NCBI RefSeq assembly: GCF_001014975.1
Contig: NZ_BBXA01000013.1
Coordinates: forward strand, 248,001 to 312,000
Direction of reading: 5' to 3'
Origin: Novosphingobium sp. MD-1
GTDB taxonomy: Bacteria > Pseudomonadota > Alphaproteobacteria > Sphingomonadales > Sphingomonadaceae
Length of the DNA: 64,000 nt
Of the stretch, positions 18,814-27,918 are shown piece after piece. The notes below the pieces were generated by a model. It ran no database searches. It was not told the origin of the DNA and saw only the letters and a list, made by a program, of their open reading frames with translations. Every line of letters begins with the position of its first letter. Positions within the stretch are counted from its first letter, which is position 1. A program made the translations under genes and the position numbers.

Positions 18814-18836
18814 CCGCTCCGCTACGAGGGGAGCGG
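18814..18836 (-). terminator. Hairpin downstream of HDAC-like gene
   Basis: CCGCTCC (18814-18820) and GGAGCGG (18830-18836) form a 7-bp stem with a 9-nt loop just beyond the stop of the minus-strand HDAC-like gene at 18849. No clear T run, so termination is only plausible. Confidence 0.4.
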
Positions 18837-18848
18837 CGGCGGGAAAGG

Positions 18849-19961
18849 TCAGAAACCCAGTTGCCCGCGCATTTCGTCGATCAGCACCTTGTGGAACGCG
18901 ATCATGCGTTCGTCGGGCTGCTGGGCCTGGAAGAAATCCAGTTCCGGATCGATCACAGCGCTGCGTTCGCCGGCCAGGGCCTCCAGAATGGCGAGGCCGC
19001 AGAACGGCACGTAGGCTTCGGCATAGCCACCTTCATGAATGACCGCGAGGCGCCCGCCGCACAGTTCGTCGGCCAGCGTGACGATACGCGCCGTCATGTC
19101 ACGGAAGCTGTCGCTGTGCAGCAGCTGGCGCGCCAGCGGATCGACCGCGTTGGCGTCCAGCCCGCTGGCGACGACGATCATATCGGGCGCATAATCGCGC
19201 AGCGCCGGGATCACCACCTGCTCCAGCGCGTAGAGATAGGTCTCGTGCCCGCTGCCTGCCGGCAGTGGAACGTTGAGGTTGAAGCCCGCGCCCTTGCCTT
19301 CGCCACGCTCTTCGAAACCCGAGTACCCCGGCGGGAAGCAGCGATCCTGGTGGATCGAGATCGTCAGCACGTCGTCGCGATCGTAGAAGATCGATTGCGT
19401 GCCGTTGCCGTGATGGACGTCCCAGTCGAGCACCGCGACCTTGCCAAGGCCATGCCGCGCCTTCGCCGTTTCGATGGCGATCGGGATGTTGGCGAGCAGG
19501 CAGAAGCCCATGGACTGATCGGCCAGGCAGTGATGCCCGGCGGGCCGGCACAGCGCATAGGCGTTGCGGGCGCGGCCCGTCAGCACCGCGTCGAGCGCAT
19601 CGATGGCCAGGCCCGCCGACAGCGTGGCTATTTCATAGCCGCCCTTCGAGAAAGGCGCGAACAGGCCCAGTTCCCCGCCGCCCGCGTCGCTCAGCTGCTT
19701 GAAGGCATCGACATAGCTGGCGGGATGAACGCGCAGCAGGTCGTCGCGCGCGGCGGACGGTGCGCTCGACACGGTCAGCTTCGTATCGAACCCGGCGGCG
19801 CGGACAAGGTTGACCAGCCGCCGCTTCGATCCCGGCGTGTCAGCGCCATAGCTGCCCGAGGGCGGCTCCACCCAGTCGCCGATCGGCAGGAACAGCGCTT
19901 GCACGCCGGTGCTGTGCCAGAACGTGCGTTCGTCTGTCAGGAACAGGGGTTGAGTGGTCAC
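18849..19961 (-). CDS. Class II histone deacetylase / acetylpolyamine amidohydrolase-like
   Basis: 370 residues with the zinc deacetylase fold: the active-site histidines in CRPAGHHCLADQ, zinc ligands in VLDWDVHHGNGTQ, the Asp in VVASGLDANAVDPL and the late catalytic region VIHEGGYAEAYVPF. Bacterial members remove acetyl or acyl groups from polyamines or other amines. It overlaps by 4 bp the stop of the upstream amidohydrolase gene, so the two are translated together; linked deacylation and amide hydrolysis of one class of N-acyl substrate is an inference. No signal peptide, so probably cytoplasmic. Confidence 0.85.
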   Translation of the reverse strand: MTTQPLFLTDERTFWHSTGVQALFLPIGDWVEPPSGSYGADTPGSKRRLVNLVRAAGFDTKLTVSSAPSAARDDLLRVHPASYVDAFKQLSDAGGGELGLFAPFSKGGYEIATLSAGLAIDALDAVLTGRARNAYALCRPAGHHCLADQSMGFCLLANIPIAIETAKARHGLGKVAVLDWDVHHGNGTQSIFYDRDDVLTISIHQDRCFPPGYSGFEERGEGKGAGFNLNVPLPAGSGHETYLYALEQVVIPALRDYAPDMIVVASGLDANAVDPLARQLLHSDSFRDMTARIVTLADELCGGRLAVIHEGGYAEAYVPFCGLAILEALAGERSAVIDPELDFFQAQQPDERMIAFHKVLIDEMRGQLGF

Positions 19962-21700
19962 GGCTTGGCATTCCCTTCGCTGGACCAGACGAGTTCGCCC
20001 GCGATGTAGGTGCGGATTACCCGGGTCTGGTGGATCGTGCCGACCGGCGCGGTCAGCGGATTACGGTCGATGATGATCACGTCGGCCAGTTTGCCGACCT
20101 CGATCGTGCCGCCACGATCGAGCCGGCCCATTTCGGCGGCGGCGTTGCGCGTCATCAGCGTCAGCGCCTGCTCGCGGGTGATGCGCTGCCCTTCGTTGAT
20201 CGGTGCGCCGGTGGCGCCCGGCACTTGCCGCGTGACCAGCGTTTCCAGCGCCAGCCACGGATTGACCGAGGGCACCACCGGCCAGTCCGACCCGGTCACG
20301 ACGTTTGCGCCGCTTTCGATGACATCGCGCGCCGGCCACAACCGCTTCATCCGTTCAGGCCCGACCGCGGCGGCGATATCGACCGAGGTGATCGGTGTGG
20401 GCCACCAGATGTAGGGCGAAAGTTCCCAGGTGAAGTGCAGTTCGCGCCCGCGCGGCACGTCGGCGGGATCGATGAAGGTGTTGTGCCCGACCTCGTGGTG
20501 TTGTCCGCCCCAGCCGTTGGCCTTGCGCGCGGCGGCGATGGCATCGGCGGCTTCGCGCACCGCGCCATCGCCGGCAGCATGGAACTTCACGAGCAGGCCC
20601 TGCCGATCGAAGTCGGTGACGGCGGCATTAAGCTTGTCGGGCGGCACCATCATCAGGCCCTTTTCGCCACCCGTACCATCTGAACCATGTTCCCCGTGGC
20701 GGGGTTCATAGGGTTGCAGCATCACTGCCGTGCGGCCTTCCAGCGGCACGCCATCGAGGAACATCTTCACGCAATCGAGCTGGAAGCGGCCTTTCGAATA
20801 GTCCTGCCGCGCGGCGACAAGGCCTTCGCTGCCGCCCGAATTCGGCCCCCACACCGCACACCCGCGCGCATATTGCCGGAGGCCGCCGGCGGCGGCGAAA
20901 CGGGCATAGGCCTCGGCCCCGTCGCGCCGGATCGCGGCATCGGTGAAGCCGATGATGCCATAGGACAGCATCTCATCGGTGGCGGCCTTGATCGCCGCGA
21001 CCTGCTGGTCGATCGGAACCGGCGGCAGCACCGCCAGAAGGTTGCGCGCGGCCGCTTCGCGCAGGACGCCGGTCGGTTCGCCCTTCGCGTCGCGATCGAT
21101 CACGCCGCCGGCGGGATTGGCCGTGGCGCGCGTGATGCCGCCCAGTTGCAGCGCGCGGGAATTGACCCACACGCTGTGCAGGCTTTCGTCATCGAGCATG
21201 ACGGGATTATCGGGCGCGGCCCTGTCCAGCAGTCGCCGCGTCTGTTCGCCGGGTTTGAGTGCCGCCGCCACCCAGCTTCCGCCGGTGATCCATGCGCCCG
21301 GCTTTGCCTTGGCGGCGCAGGCCTTGACCGTGGCGAAGATGACCGGCGCACCCGCGCCTTGCGGAATCTTGCACGCGAGCTTGGCCTGCCCCGCCGGATA
21401 GACGTGGACGTGCATGTCGTAGAGTCCGGGCATCAGCGTGCGGCCCTGCAAGTCGACGGTGGCGGCGCCGGCATGGGGCAGCTTGAGAATCTCCTCGCTG
21501 CGCCCGACCGCGATGATCGCGCCATCGCGCACGGCAATCGCCTCGGTGGAACCTTGCGGCGTCAGGACAGTGCCGTTCACGAACAGGAGGCTGGCGTCGG
21601 CTGGGGGTTCCGAAGCCTGGGCGGTCATGGGGGCTATGCTGGCCAGCGTGACGGCCAACGCGGTGGCCCCCGAGGGGAGAGAGCGGGATCGGCGTGTCAT
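19958..21700 (-). CDS. Exported YtcJ-like amidohydrolase
   Basis: 580 residues. A signal peptide (SGATALAVTLASIAPMTAQA) is followed by an amidohydrolase fold: DLQGRTLMPGLYDMHVHVYP gives the HxH metal site, later ligands lie in KFHAAGDGAVREA and HEVGHNTFIDP, and the Asp in VTGSDWPVVP. The end KLADVIIIDRNPLTAPVGTI is typical. Substrates of this metal-dependent, mostly periplasmic family are poorly defined. A paralogue lies at 26162-27871 in the same direction. The AraC gene at 21869 diverges from it. Confidence 0.82.
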   Translation of the reverse strand: MTRRSRSLPSGATALAVTLASIAPMTAQASEPPADASLLFVNGTVLTPQGSTEAIAVRDGAIIAVGRSEEILKLPHAGAATVDLQGRTLMPGLYDMHVHVYPAGQAKLACKIPQGAGAPVIFATVKACAAKAKPGAWITGGSWVAAALKPGEQTRRLLDRAAPDNPVMLDDESLHSVWVNSRALQLGGITRATANPAGGVIDRDAKGEPTGVLREAAARNLLAVLPPVPIDQQVAAIKAATDEMLSYGIIGFTDAAIRRDGAEAYARFAAAGGLRQYARGCAVWGPNSGGSEGLVAARQDYSKGRFQLDCVKMFLDGVPLEGRTAVMLQPYEPRHGEHGSDGTGGEKGLMMVPPDKLNAAVTDFDRQGLLVKFHAAGDGAVREAADAIAAARKANGWGGQHHEVGHNTFIDPADVPRGRELHFTWELSPYIWWPTPITSVDIAAAVGPERMKRLWPARDVIESGANVVTGSDWPVVPSVNPWLALETLVTRQVPGATGAPINEGQRITREQALTLMTRNAAAEMGRLDRGGTIEVGKLADVIIIDRNPLTAPVGTIHQTRVIRTYIAGELVWSSEGNAKP

Positions 21701-21757
21701 CCGGGATTCCTTTCGGACCGCAGGAGACTGCGTGGCATCGTCGCTGTCTTTGCATCA

Positions 21758-21800
21758 TCGGCCAAGTTTGCAGGCTCGCCGATTTGGCAATATCGGCCAA
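21758..21800. promoter_or_regulatory. Direct repeats TCGGCCAA between amidohydrolase and AraC genes
   Basis: TCGGCCAA occurs at 21758-21765 and again at 21793-21800, 35 bp apart, within the 168-bp divergent intergenic region. CCGAT and ATCGG flank the second copy as an inverted repeat. Spacing of a few helical turns fits binding by the AraC-type protein encoded at 21869. Confidence 0.4.
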
Positions 21801-21868
21801 ACAGCGCATGCCCCTGTCCTCCGCGCCCATGCTATGGAATGATCCCGCCGAAGGGAGGCAACCGTGGC

Positions 21869-22879
21869 ATGAGCAAGCCGACGATTTCGATTCAGGTGCT
21901 GCGCCACGTTGCCAACTGCCTTGTCCTCACCGGATGCAGCCCGGAACCGCTGCTGGCCATGTACAACCTGCGCCGCGATGACCTTGACGATCCCAAGGGC
22001 GTCATCGCGCTGGAGGACTTCCTCTCCTTCTTCGAGATCGCGGCGATCCGGGCCAACAACCCGCATTTCGGACTCTATGCTGGCCGGCTGGCGGGATCGG
22101 ACAGCCTCGGCCCGCTGGGCTTCCTGTTTCTCAGCGCGCCGACATTGCGCGCGGCATTCCGGGGGTTCACCTCGCTGCTGGAAACGATGCAGCAGGCCGC
22201 GCGCAACGGCTTTGTCGAGGAAGACGGCATCGCCACGTTCGAATACGTCATCACCGACCAGACCTTGCAGAAGCGGCGTCAGGACGCCGAATTTTCCGTT
22301 GCCGCGATGCACACGTTCGCGCGCAACTACGCCGGTTCCGATTTCGAGCTGGTGGAGGTGCGCTTCGAACACGCGCGCGACGGGGATTATCGCGCCTATC
22401 GCGATTTCTTCCGGTGCGATGTCTATTTCGATCAGGACACCAATTCGTTCTCGTTCGAGGACCGCTTTCTCGACAAGCGGGGCGGGGTGCTGGATGCGGC
22501 GCTGTTCCCGATCATCGAGGAGCACCTGCGCCGCCGCGCCGCCGATACCGAGAACGCGCTGTGCCCTTCGGGCTATCTGATGCGCCTGCTGGAGACCAGC
22601 CCGCTGGATACCACGCCCACGCTGGAGGAAGCGGCCGACACGCTGGGCATTTCGGTCGCCACGCTGAACCGCCGGCTGCGTTCGGAAGGGGTGAGCTGGC
22701 GGCAGATCGTGCAGGACCGGCGCATGAACGCCGCCGCGCGCCTGCTGCGCCAGAGCCAGCGCGGCGTGGCCGAGATCGCGCTGGCCGTCGGCTATTCCGA
22801 AAGCGCCAGCTTCGTGCGCAGTTTCAACCGCTATTTCGGCACCACGCCCAAGCGCTATCGCGAAAGTGACGTTGCCTAG
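21869..22879 (+). CDS. AraC-family transcriptional regulator
   Basis: 336 residues: an N-terminal ligand-binding domain of the Arabinose_bd/OruR type (LEDFLSFFEIAAIRANNPHF) and a C-terminal double helix-turn-helix (EEAADTLGISVATLNRRLRS, and GVAEIALAVGYSESASFVRS then FNRYFGTTPKRYR). The ATG at 21869 follows AAGGGAGG with 10-nt spacing; the frame is open far upstream but that part has no family features. Divergent from the amidohydrolase/HDAC operon, its most likely target. Confidence 0.88.
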   Translation: MSKPTISIQVLRHVANCLVLTGCSPEPLLAMYNLRRDDLDDPKGVIALEDFLSFFEIAAIRANNPHFGLYAGRLAGSDSLGPLGFLFLSAPTLRAAFRGFTSLLETMQQAARNGFVEEDGIATFEYVITDQTLQKRRQDAEFSVAAMHTFARNYAGSDFELVEVRFEHARDGDYRAYRDFFRCDVYFDQDTNSFSFEDRFLDKRGGVLDAALFPIIEEHLRRRAADTENALCPSGYLMRLLETSPLDTTPTLEEAADTLGISVATLNRRLRSEGVSWRQIVQDRRMNAAARLLRQSQRGVAEIALAVGYSESASFVRSFNRYFGTTPKRYRESDVA

Positions 22880-23033
22880 GGCACGTGGACACATCCTGCT
22901 CCGAAGGGACGACGGCTATCGGAGATCGCCGACAAGCGACGGAACGGCAGGGGGGAGGGGGAGCGGACGTCGCGAAATTGCGCTCAGCGGCTGAGATTGG
23001 TGGTTAGCTGACTTCGCCGGGAGATCATTTTCT

Positions 23034-23435
23034 TCAATGGCTACGCTCAAGATCAGCCAGCCATCGCGGCTTTTCCGCGCCCCGAATTTGATCCACGCTA
23101 TCAATGACGAGTTGCTTGCGGTTCCCAATGTTGGCAACTCGACCGTGAAAGGTGAACCCGATGAAGCGTTCCCCTGCACCGCGCAACATGTAGTCGCGAA
23201 TCGCTTGGTCGACCGGCGGTGATAGCTTAAAACTGTTATACCCACTGCTGTCGTCACAACCAGGAGCCTGAAGGGAAATCCCCTCCATTGAGGTGATAAA
23301 AATCCCTTGGCCAACAAACCTGCCTAGGTCCAAGTCGTTTATATTCCAGCACGAGGGAAGAGACTTTTCTGGGGCAGATTCGGCCGAGCAACTTGCCGCC
23401 AGAAAGCTGATGAACACGGCCCTGAATAGCTTCAT
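23034..23435 (-). CDS. Putative lipoprotein, hypothetical
   Basis: 133 residues beginning MKLFRAVFISFLAASCSAES, which reads as a lipoprotein signal with a lipobox-like LAASC. The rest (ITSMEGISLQAPGCDDSSGY, GAGERFIGFTFHGRVANIGN) matches no family I know. Its composition is less GC-rich than neighbouring genes, suggesting a recent arrival. The 22,880-23,033 stretch beside it holds nothing I can identify. Confidence 0.45.
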   Translation of the reverse strand: MKLFRAVFISFLAASCSAESAPEKSLPSCWNINDLDLGRFVGQGIFITSMEGISLQAPGCDDSSGYNSFKLSPPVDQAIRDYMLRGAGERFIGFTFHGRVANIGNRKQLVIDSVDQIRGAEKPRWLADLERSH

Positions 23436-23511
23436 CGACCAAAGGTATCGCAATAATCGAACGTCCACAATGCCGTCGTGTCTGCAACGTCTACTTTTGG
23501 GCGCTTGCCGC

Positions 23512-24177
23512 CTAAAGCAGCTTCATCCCGTCGCTTTCCGCGCCGAGGGTATCCAGAAACGATTTGAGCCAGGCTTCGCGCCCCGGCAGCGCCCGCTTGC
23601 CGGCAGGGCTGACGACCCCGGCCGGAACCGCCGCGAGAAAGGTGCGCAGCTGCGCAACGGTGGCCGCACCATCGGGCTGTCCGCCGGTGGTGTCGACCAG
23701 CGAGACAAGGCGATAGACGCCGATGGCGCCCAGCCAGTCGAGCGCATCGGCGTCGTGGAGGTAGATGGCTTCGGGAGAAGCCGGCTTGCGGTCGAACATG
23801 TGCGTGCGGGTGGCTTCCAGCACCGCGGGGATCTTGGCCGCCGGAAAGCCGGCGTCGCGCAGCACGGTTGGCAGCAGCTTGACCGCGCGATCGGCGTGGT
23901 CCTTCTTGGTGTCCTCCCACGGCGGAAAGGCTGCAATATCGTGCAGCATGGCTGCAGCATAAAGCACATCGTCATCGACCGTGGCATGGTCTTCCGCCGC
24001 CAGCGCGGACGCCAGCGCATAGTCGCGCCGCGAATGGGCGAAGCCCCAAGCGGTGTGCTTGAAATGAGTGGCCGCGAAAGTTTCGACATTCGCGCGCCAC
24101 GCGGGCGGGCTGGCGTGCGCCGCCATCGGCATCGACGCCAGCACAAGTGCGATCAGGGCAGGGACGAGACGAGGCAT
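23512..24177 (-). CDS. Exported HD-domain hydrolase
   Basis: 221 residues with a signal peptide (MPRLVPALIALVLASMPMAA, then HASPP). The HD motif lies in YAAAMLHDIAAFPPWEDTKK, with HFKHTAWGFAHSRRDYALA upstream and EAIYLHDADALDWLG downstream giving further metal ligands. HD proteins are metal-dependent phosphohydrolases, usually acting on nucleotides. An exported form next to a periplasmic PQQ dehydrogenase suggests a periplasmic role. The gene starts 4 bp after the stop of the PQQ dehydrogenase gene, in the same transcript. Confidence 0.72.
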   Translation of the reverse strand: MPRLVPALIALVLASMPMAAHASPPAWRANVETFAATHFKHTAWGFAHSRRDYALASALAAEDHATVDDDVLYAAAMLHDIAAFPPWEDTKKDHADRAVKLLPTVLRDAGFPAAKIPAVLEATRTHMFDRKPASPEAIYLHDADALDWLGAIGVYRLVSLVDTTGGQPDGAATVAQLRTFLAAVPAGVVSPAGKRALPGREAWLKSFLDTLGAESDGMKLL

Positions 24178-24181
24178 CGCG

Positions 24182-26158
24182 TCAATCCTTTCGGGGCGGG
24201 GCGTAGGCCTTTCGGGGCAGCGCATAGGCTAATAGCGCATCACCGAGCGGAGTGCCAAATCCGCCATGGCCGCCGGCGGCGACGACCACGTACTGCCGTC
24301 CGTCGGTATGGCGGAATGTCATCGGCGTGGCCGTGGCGGGTGCGGGAACGCGCGCGCTCCACACTTCCCGCCCGGTCTGGATGTCATAGGCGCGGAAGCG
24401 GCTGTCGAGGCTGGCGCCGATGAAGATCAGGCCGCCGCGCGTCACGATCGGCCCGCCCTGGTTGGGGGCGCCCCACGATGCGGGCGAGGACAGGCCGGAC
24501 GAGAAGCGGATGCGACCGAACGGAATCTGCCAGCGCGTCTGCCCGGTCTTCATGTCGATCGCGGTCAGCTGGCCCCACGGCGGCGGATTGCACGGTGCGC
24601 CCAGCGGCGAGAGCAGCACTTCGCGCAGCATGACGTAAGGCGAACCGCGCATCTCATAGACCGAGACGCCCGGCCGCTTGTCACGCTTTTCATCATATTC
24701 GGCGCGCGGCTTGAGGATCACCGAGGACACGAGGTTGGAGGAATTCACCACGGCCAGCCCGGTATTGGGATCGTAGGCAATGCCACCCCAGTTGGTGCCG
24801 CCCAGGAAGCTGGGGTGCAGCAGCGAGCCCTTGATGCTTGGCGGGGTGAACATGCCTTCGTTGCGGAACGCCGCCAGCTTCGCCTTGCAGCGCCATGTGT
24901 CGAACCCGATCGCGCCCCAGGCCTGATCGGCGGTGAGCGCCTGCGAGGTGACGGGGTGGGGCAGCACCGGCATCGGCTGGGTTGGTGACGCCCGTTCGCC
25001 GGGCACGTCGCTTTGGGGCACCGGCATTTCGCGCACCGGGAACAGCGGCTTGCCGCTCTGGCGGTCGAGCACGAAGATGTTGCCCGTCTTGGTGCCCTGG
25101 ATCACGGCATCGACCGGGCGGCCCTGGTGTTCGATCGTGGCCAGCGTGGGCATGGCGGGCAGGTCGTAGTCCCATAGATCGTGATGGATCGTCTGGTAGG
25201 ACCACACCCGCCGGCCGGTCAGCGCATCCAGCACGACCACGGCGTTGGCGTCCGGAATCGCGTCGATGCGGTTGACGCCCAGCGTATCCCAGCTGGCGCT
25301 ACCGGTGGGCAGGAACACCCAGCCGCGTTGCGCGTCGATCGAGATCGGCGCCCAGGTGTTGGCGGCGCCGGTCCGGTCCGAAAGTTCGGGCGGGATCGGG
25401 TTCCAGCTCCACAGCTCGCGCCCCGTGACCACGTCGAACCCGCGCACGATGCCATCTAGCGAATTGCGGAACTTGTTGTCGGTGACCGAGGCGCCAACGA
25501 TCACCACGTTGCGGTAGATCGCCGGGGGCGAGGTGTTGGCGAGCGGTCCTTCGCCCTTGTAGTCGAGCGCGGCGAGGTTGACGCGCCCGCCCTGGCCGAA
25601 GCCGGGACACAGGCGGCCCCGGTCGGCATCGATCGCCATGAGCATGCCGGCCTGCCCGGCGAGCAGCACGCGCTTGCCGCATTCGGCGGCGCGCGCCTGC
25701 GGGTCCGGCGCTTCCCAGTAGGCGACGCCCCGGCAATAGTTCTCGGCATACATGTTGCCGCTGCGCGGCTTCTTCGGATCGAACGACCATACCTGCCGCC
25801 CGCTGGCGGGATCGAGCGAGGCGACGCGCCCGAACGGCGTGCAGATATAGAGATGCCCGTTGGCATAGACAGGCGTCAGTTCACTGACGGTGGCGTCGGT
25901 ATCGTCGGTTCCGGACGAGATTTCGCCGGTGTGATAGGTCCAGGCGACTTGCAGCGAGCTGACATTGGCGCGGTTGATCTGGTCGAGCGCGGAATACTTG
26001 GTGCCCGAAGGCTGCCCACCATAGCTCGGCCAGCCGGTCGCGTCGTGCTCCACCGCCGCGATGGCGGCACCGGATTGTGCTGGCGGCTGGTCGGGCGCGC
26101 GCCCGCAACCGGCGATCGCCAGCACGCCAAGGGTGAGGGCGATCGCCAGCCGGCGCAT
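24182..26158 (-). CDS. PQQ-dependent dehydrogenase (quinoprotein, lipoprotein form)
   Basis: 658 residues. The lipoprotein signal LTLGVLAIAGCGRAPDQPP precedes an eight-bladed propeller of PQQ repeats: GWPSYGGQPSGTKYSALDQI, GHLYICTPFGRVASLDPASG, RGVAYWEAPDP, NWGGIAYDPNTGLAVVNSSN. The end PMTFRHTDGRQYVVVAAGGH matches membrane-type quinoprotein glucose dehydrogenase, but the five N-terminal membrane helices of that enzyme are absent. It probably oxidises an alcohol or sugar in the periplasm and passes electrons to the respiratory chain. No c-type heme motif CxxCH is visible. Confidence 0.82.
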   Translation of the reverse strand: MRRLAIALTLGVLAIAGCGRAPDQPPAQSGAAIAAVEHDATGWPSYGGQPSGTKYSALDQINRANVSSLQVAWTYHTGEISSGTDDTDATVSELTPVYANGHLYICTPFGRVASLDPASGRQVWSFDPKKPRSGNMYAENYCRGVAYWEAPDPQARAAECGKRVLLAGQAGMLMAIDADRGRLCPGFGQGGRVNLAALDYKGEGPLANTSPPAIYRNVVIVGASVTDNKFRNSLDGIVRGFDVVTGRELWSWNPIPPELSDRTGAANTWAPISIDAQRGWVFLPTGSASWDTLGVNRIDAIPDANAVVVLDALTGRRVWSYQTIHHDLWDYDLPAMPTLATIEHQGRPVDAVIQGTKTGNIFVLDRQSGKPLFPVREMPVPQSDVPGERASPTQPMPVLPHPVTSQALTADQAWGAIGFDTWRCKAKLAAFRNEGMFTPPSIKGSLLHPSFLGGTNWGGIAYDPNTGLAVVNSSNLVSSVILKPRAEYDEKRDKRPGVSVYEMRGSPYVMLREVLLSPLGAPCNPPPWGQLTAIDMKTGQTRWQIPFGRIRFSSGLSSPASWGAPNQGGPIVTRGGLIFIGASLDSRFRAYDIQTGREVWSARVPAPATATPMTFRHTDGRQYVVVAAGGHGGFGTPLGDALLAYALPRKAYAPPRKD

Positions 26159-26161
26159 CGG

Positions 26162-27871
26162 TCAGGGTTTCGTGCGTTGGTAGATGCGCGTGCCACCGAC
26201 CCAGGTTTCGAGCACGCGGGTATCATGGATCGCGGTGGGCGGACCGGCGAAGGGATCGCGGTCCAGCACGATGAAATCCGCGACCTTGCCCGTTTCCAGC
26301 GATCCGGCGGTGGCGGCGGTGCCGAGCCGGGTGGCAGCATCGATCGAAAACATCGTGATAGCCTGCGGCAGGGTGATCGCTTCCTTCAGGCCGAAGCTGC
26401 GCGTGCCGCCGCCGGGATTGCGGCGCGTGACGGCGGTTTCGATGCCGATCCACGGATCGGGCTTGGGCACGACCGCCCAATCGGACCCGGCGATGACCAG
26501 TGCGCCCGCCTCGAACCCTTCGCGGATCGGCCAGACGCGATCGATGCGCGGTTCGCCGACGGCGCTGGTGATGTCGTCGTTGATCGGCTGCGGGTCCCAC
26601 AGGTACGGCGAATATTCGACCGCCGCCTTGAGCGCCTTGAAGCGGGGCAGGTCGGCCGGGTCGACAAAAGTGGAATGGCCGACCTGGTGGATCGGCCCGT
26701 TCATGCCGTTGGCCTTGCGCGCGGCGGCGATGGCATCGAGCGCGGATCGCACCGCGCGGTCGCCGGCGGCGTGGAACAGCACGGTCACGCCCAGCTTGTC
26801 CCACTTGACCAGATTGTCCGCCATCTGCGCCGGATCGAACAGCAGCAGCCCGCGTGCCGGGGCGTTGGGCTGGCCGGCCTGATAGTCGCCCAGCATGGCG
26901 CCGGTGTGGCTCTCGGTCGGCACGCCGTCGGCGAAGACCTTGATGCAGTTGGCGTTGAACAGCGGCCGGGCGTATTTGGCGCGGTCGGCCACGGTCCGGT
27001 CGAAATCGGGATTGGCCTGCCCGGCTTCGGAATAGGCGATGCAGGCCTGCACGCGCTGCTTCAGCAGTCCCTTGTCGGCCAGGTCTGCATAGACTTCCAG
27101 ATCGTCGCGGAAGGCCATCGCCTCGACGTAGCCGACGACCCCGTAGGACGCGAGCATCTGGAGGTGTTCGCGCAGGACTTTCCCGGTTTCCTCGCGCGAT
27201 TGCGGCGGCACCTTGCCGGTAACTAGCCGCCCCGCCGTCTCGCGCAGCACGCCGGTCGGCTTGCCCGCCGCATCGCGCTCGATGATCCCGCCTTCGGGGT
27301 TGGGCGTTGTGTCGCTGATCCCGGCGGCGGCGAGCGCTTTGGAATTGGCCCACACGCTGTGGCCGCTGACATCGAACAGCATCAGCGGGTTGTCGGGAGA
27401 AATCGCGTCGAGCGTCGCGGCGGTGATCGGCGTGCCTTCGAGCAGCGAGGCCTGCCACTGCCCGCCGGTCACCCATTCGCCGGGCTTCGCCTGCTTGACG
27501 CAAGCGGCGACGAGTTCGAGCAGTTTGGCCGCGTTGGCGTCCTGCGGTACCCGGCAGCGACCTTCGCCGCCCTTGGCCTGCAGGATCGGGTGGACGTGCA
27601 TGTCGTACAGGCCGGGCAGGACGGTCTGGCCCTTGAGATCGATCACCTGCCGCGCGGGCGTGCGCGTATCGAGCGAGACGATCCTGCCGTCGCGCACGGC
27701 CATGGCAGTCTTCCAGCCGGTGGGCGTGTAGATATGGCCGTTGACGAAACGAACGTCCGCCGTTCGCGCTGCGGCGGCTTTCGCGGCCGGCCGGGCGGCA
27801 GCCGCGCCGCCCGTTGCAAGGAGGCCGACGAGGCCGGTCGCCGCAAGCAGGTGTTTCCAGTGAGCAGCCAT
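26162..27871 (-). CDS. Exported YtcJ-like amidohydrolase (paralogue)
   Basis: 569 residues with a signal peptide (LLAATGLVGLLATGGAAAA) and the same architecture as the protein at 19958: DLKGQTVLPGLYDMHVHPIL (HxH metal site), LFHAAGDRAVRSALDAI, HQVGHSTFVDPADLPRFKAL, VIAGSDWAVVPKPDP. It starts shortly downstream of the TonB receptor gene and ends 4 bp before the PQQ dehydrogenase start, so receptor, amidohydrolase, dehydrogenase and HD protein may be one transcript. Likely periplasmic processing of the imported compound. Confidence 0.82.
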   Translation of the reverse strand: MAAHWKHLLAATGLVGLLATGGAAAARPAAKAAAARTADVRFVNGHIYTPTGWKTAMAVRDGRIVSLDTRTPARQVIDLKGQTVLPGLYDMHVHPILQAKGGEGRCRVPQDANAAKLLELVAACVKQAKPGEWVTGGQWQASLLEGTPITAATLDAISPDNPLMLFDVSGHSVWANSKALAAAGISDTTPNPEGGIIERDAAGKPTGVLRETAGRLVTGKVPPQSREETGKVLREHLQMLASYGVVGYVEAMAFRDDLEVYADLADKGLLKQRVQACIAYSEAGQANPDFDRTVADRAKYARPLFNANCIKVFADGVPTESHTGAMLGDYQAGQPNAPARGLLLFDPAQMADNLVKWDKLGVTVLFHAAGDRAVRSALDAIAAARKANGMNGPIHQVGHSTFVDPADLPRFKALKAAVEYSPYLWDPQPINDDITSAVGEPRIDRVWPIREGFEAGALVIAGSDWAVVPKPDPWIGIETAVTRRNPGGGTRSFGLKEAITLPQAITMFSIDAATRLGTAATAGSLETGKVADFIVLDRDPFAGPPTAIHDTRVLETWVGGTRIYQRTKP

Positions 27872-27918
27872 CGTCGGTATTTCCCCCTTGTTGTCTTTTC
27901 GATTTGCTGGCCGCCGCC

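Noticed and set aside
20687..21868. Upstream extension of the AraC frame
   Set aside because: It runs opposite the amidohydrolase gene and has no AraC features; the ATG at 21869 has a good ribosome site.
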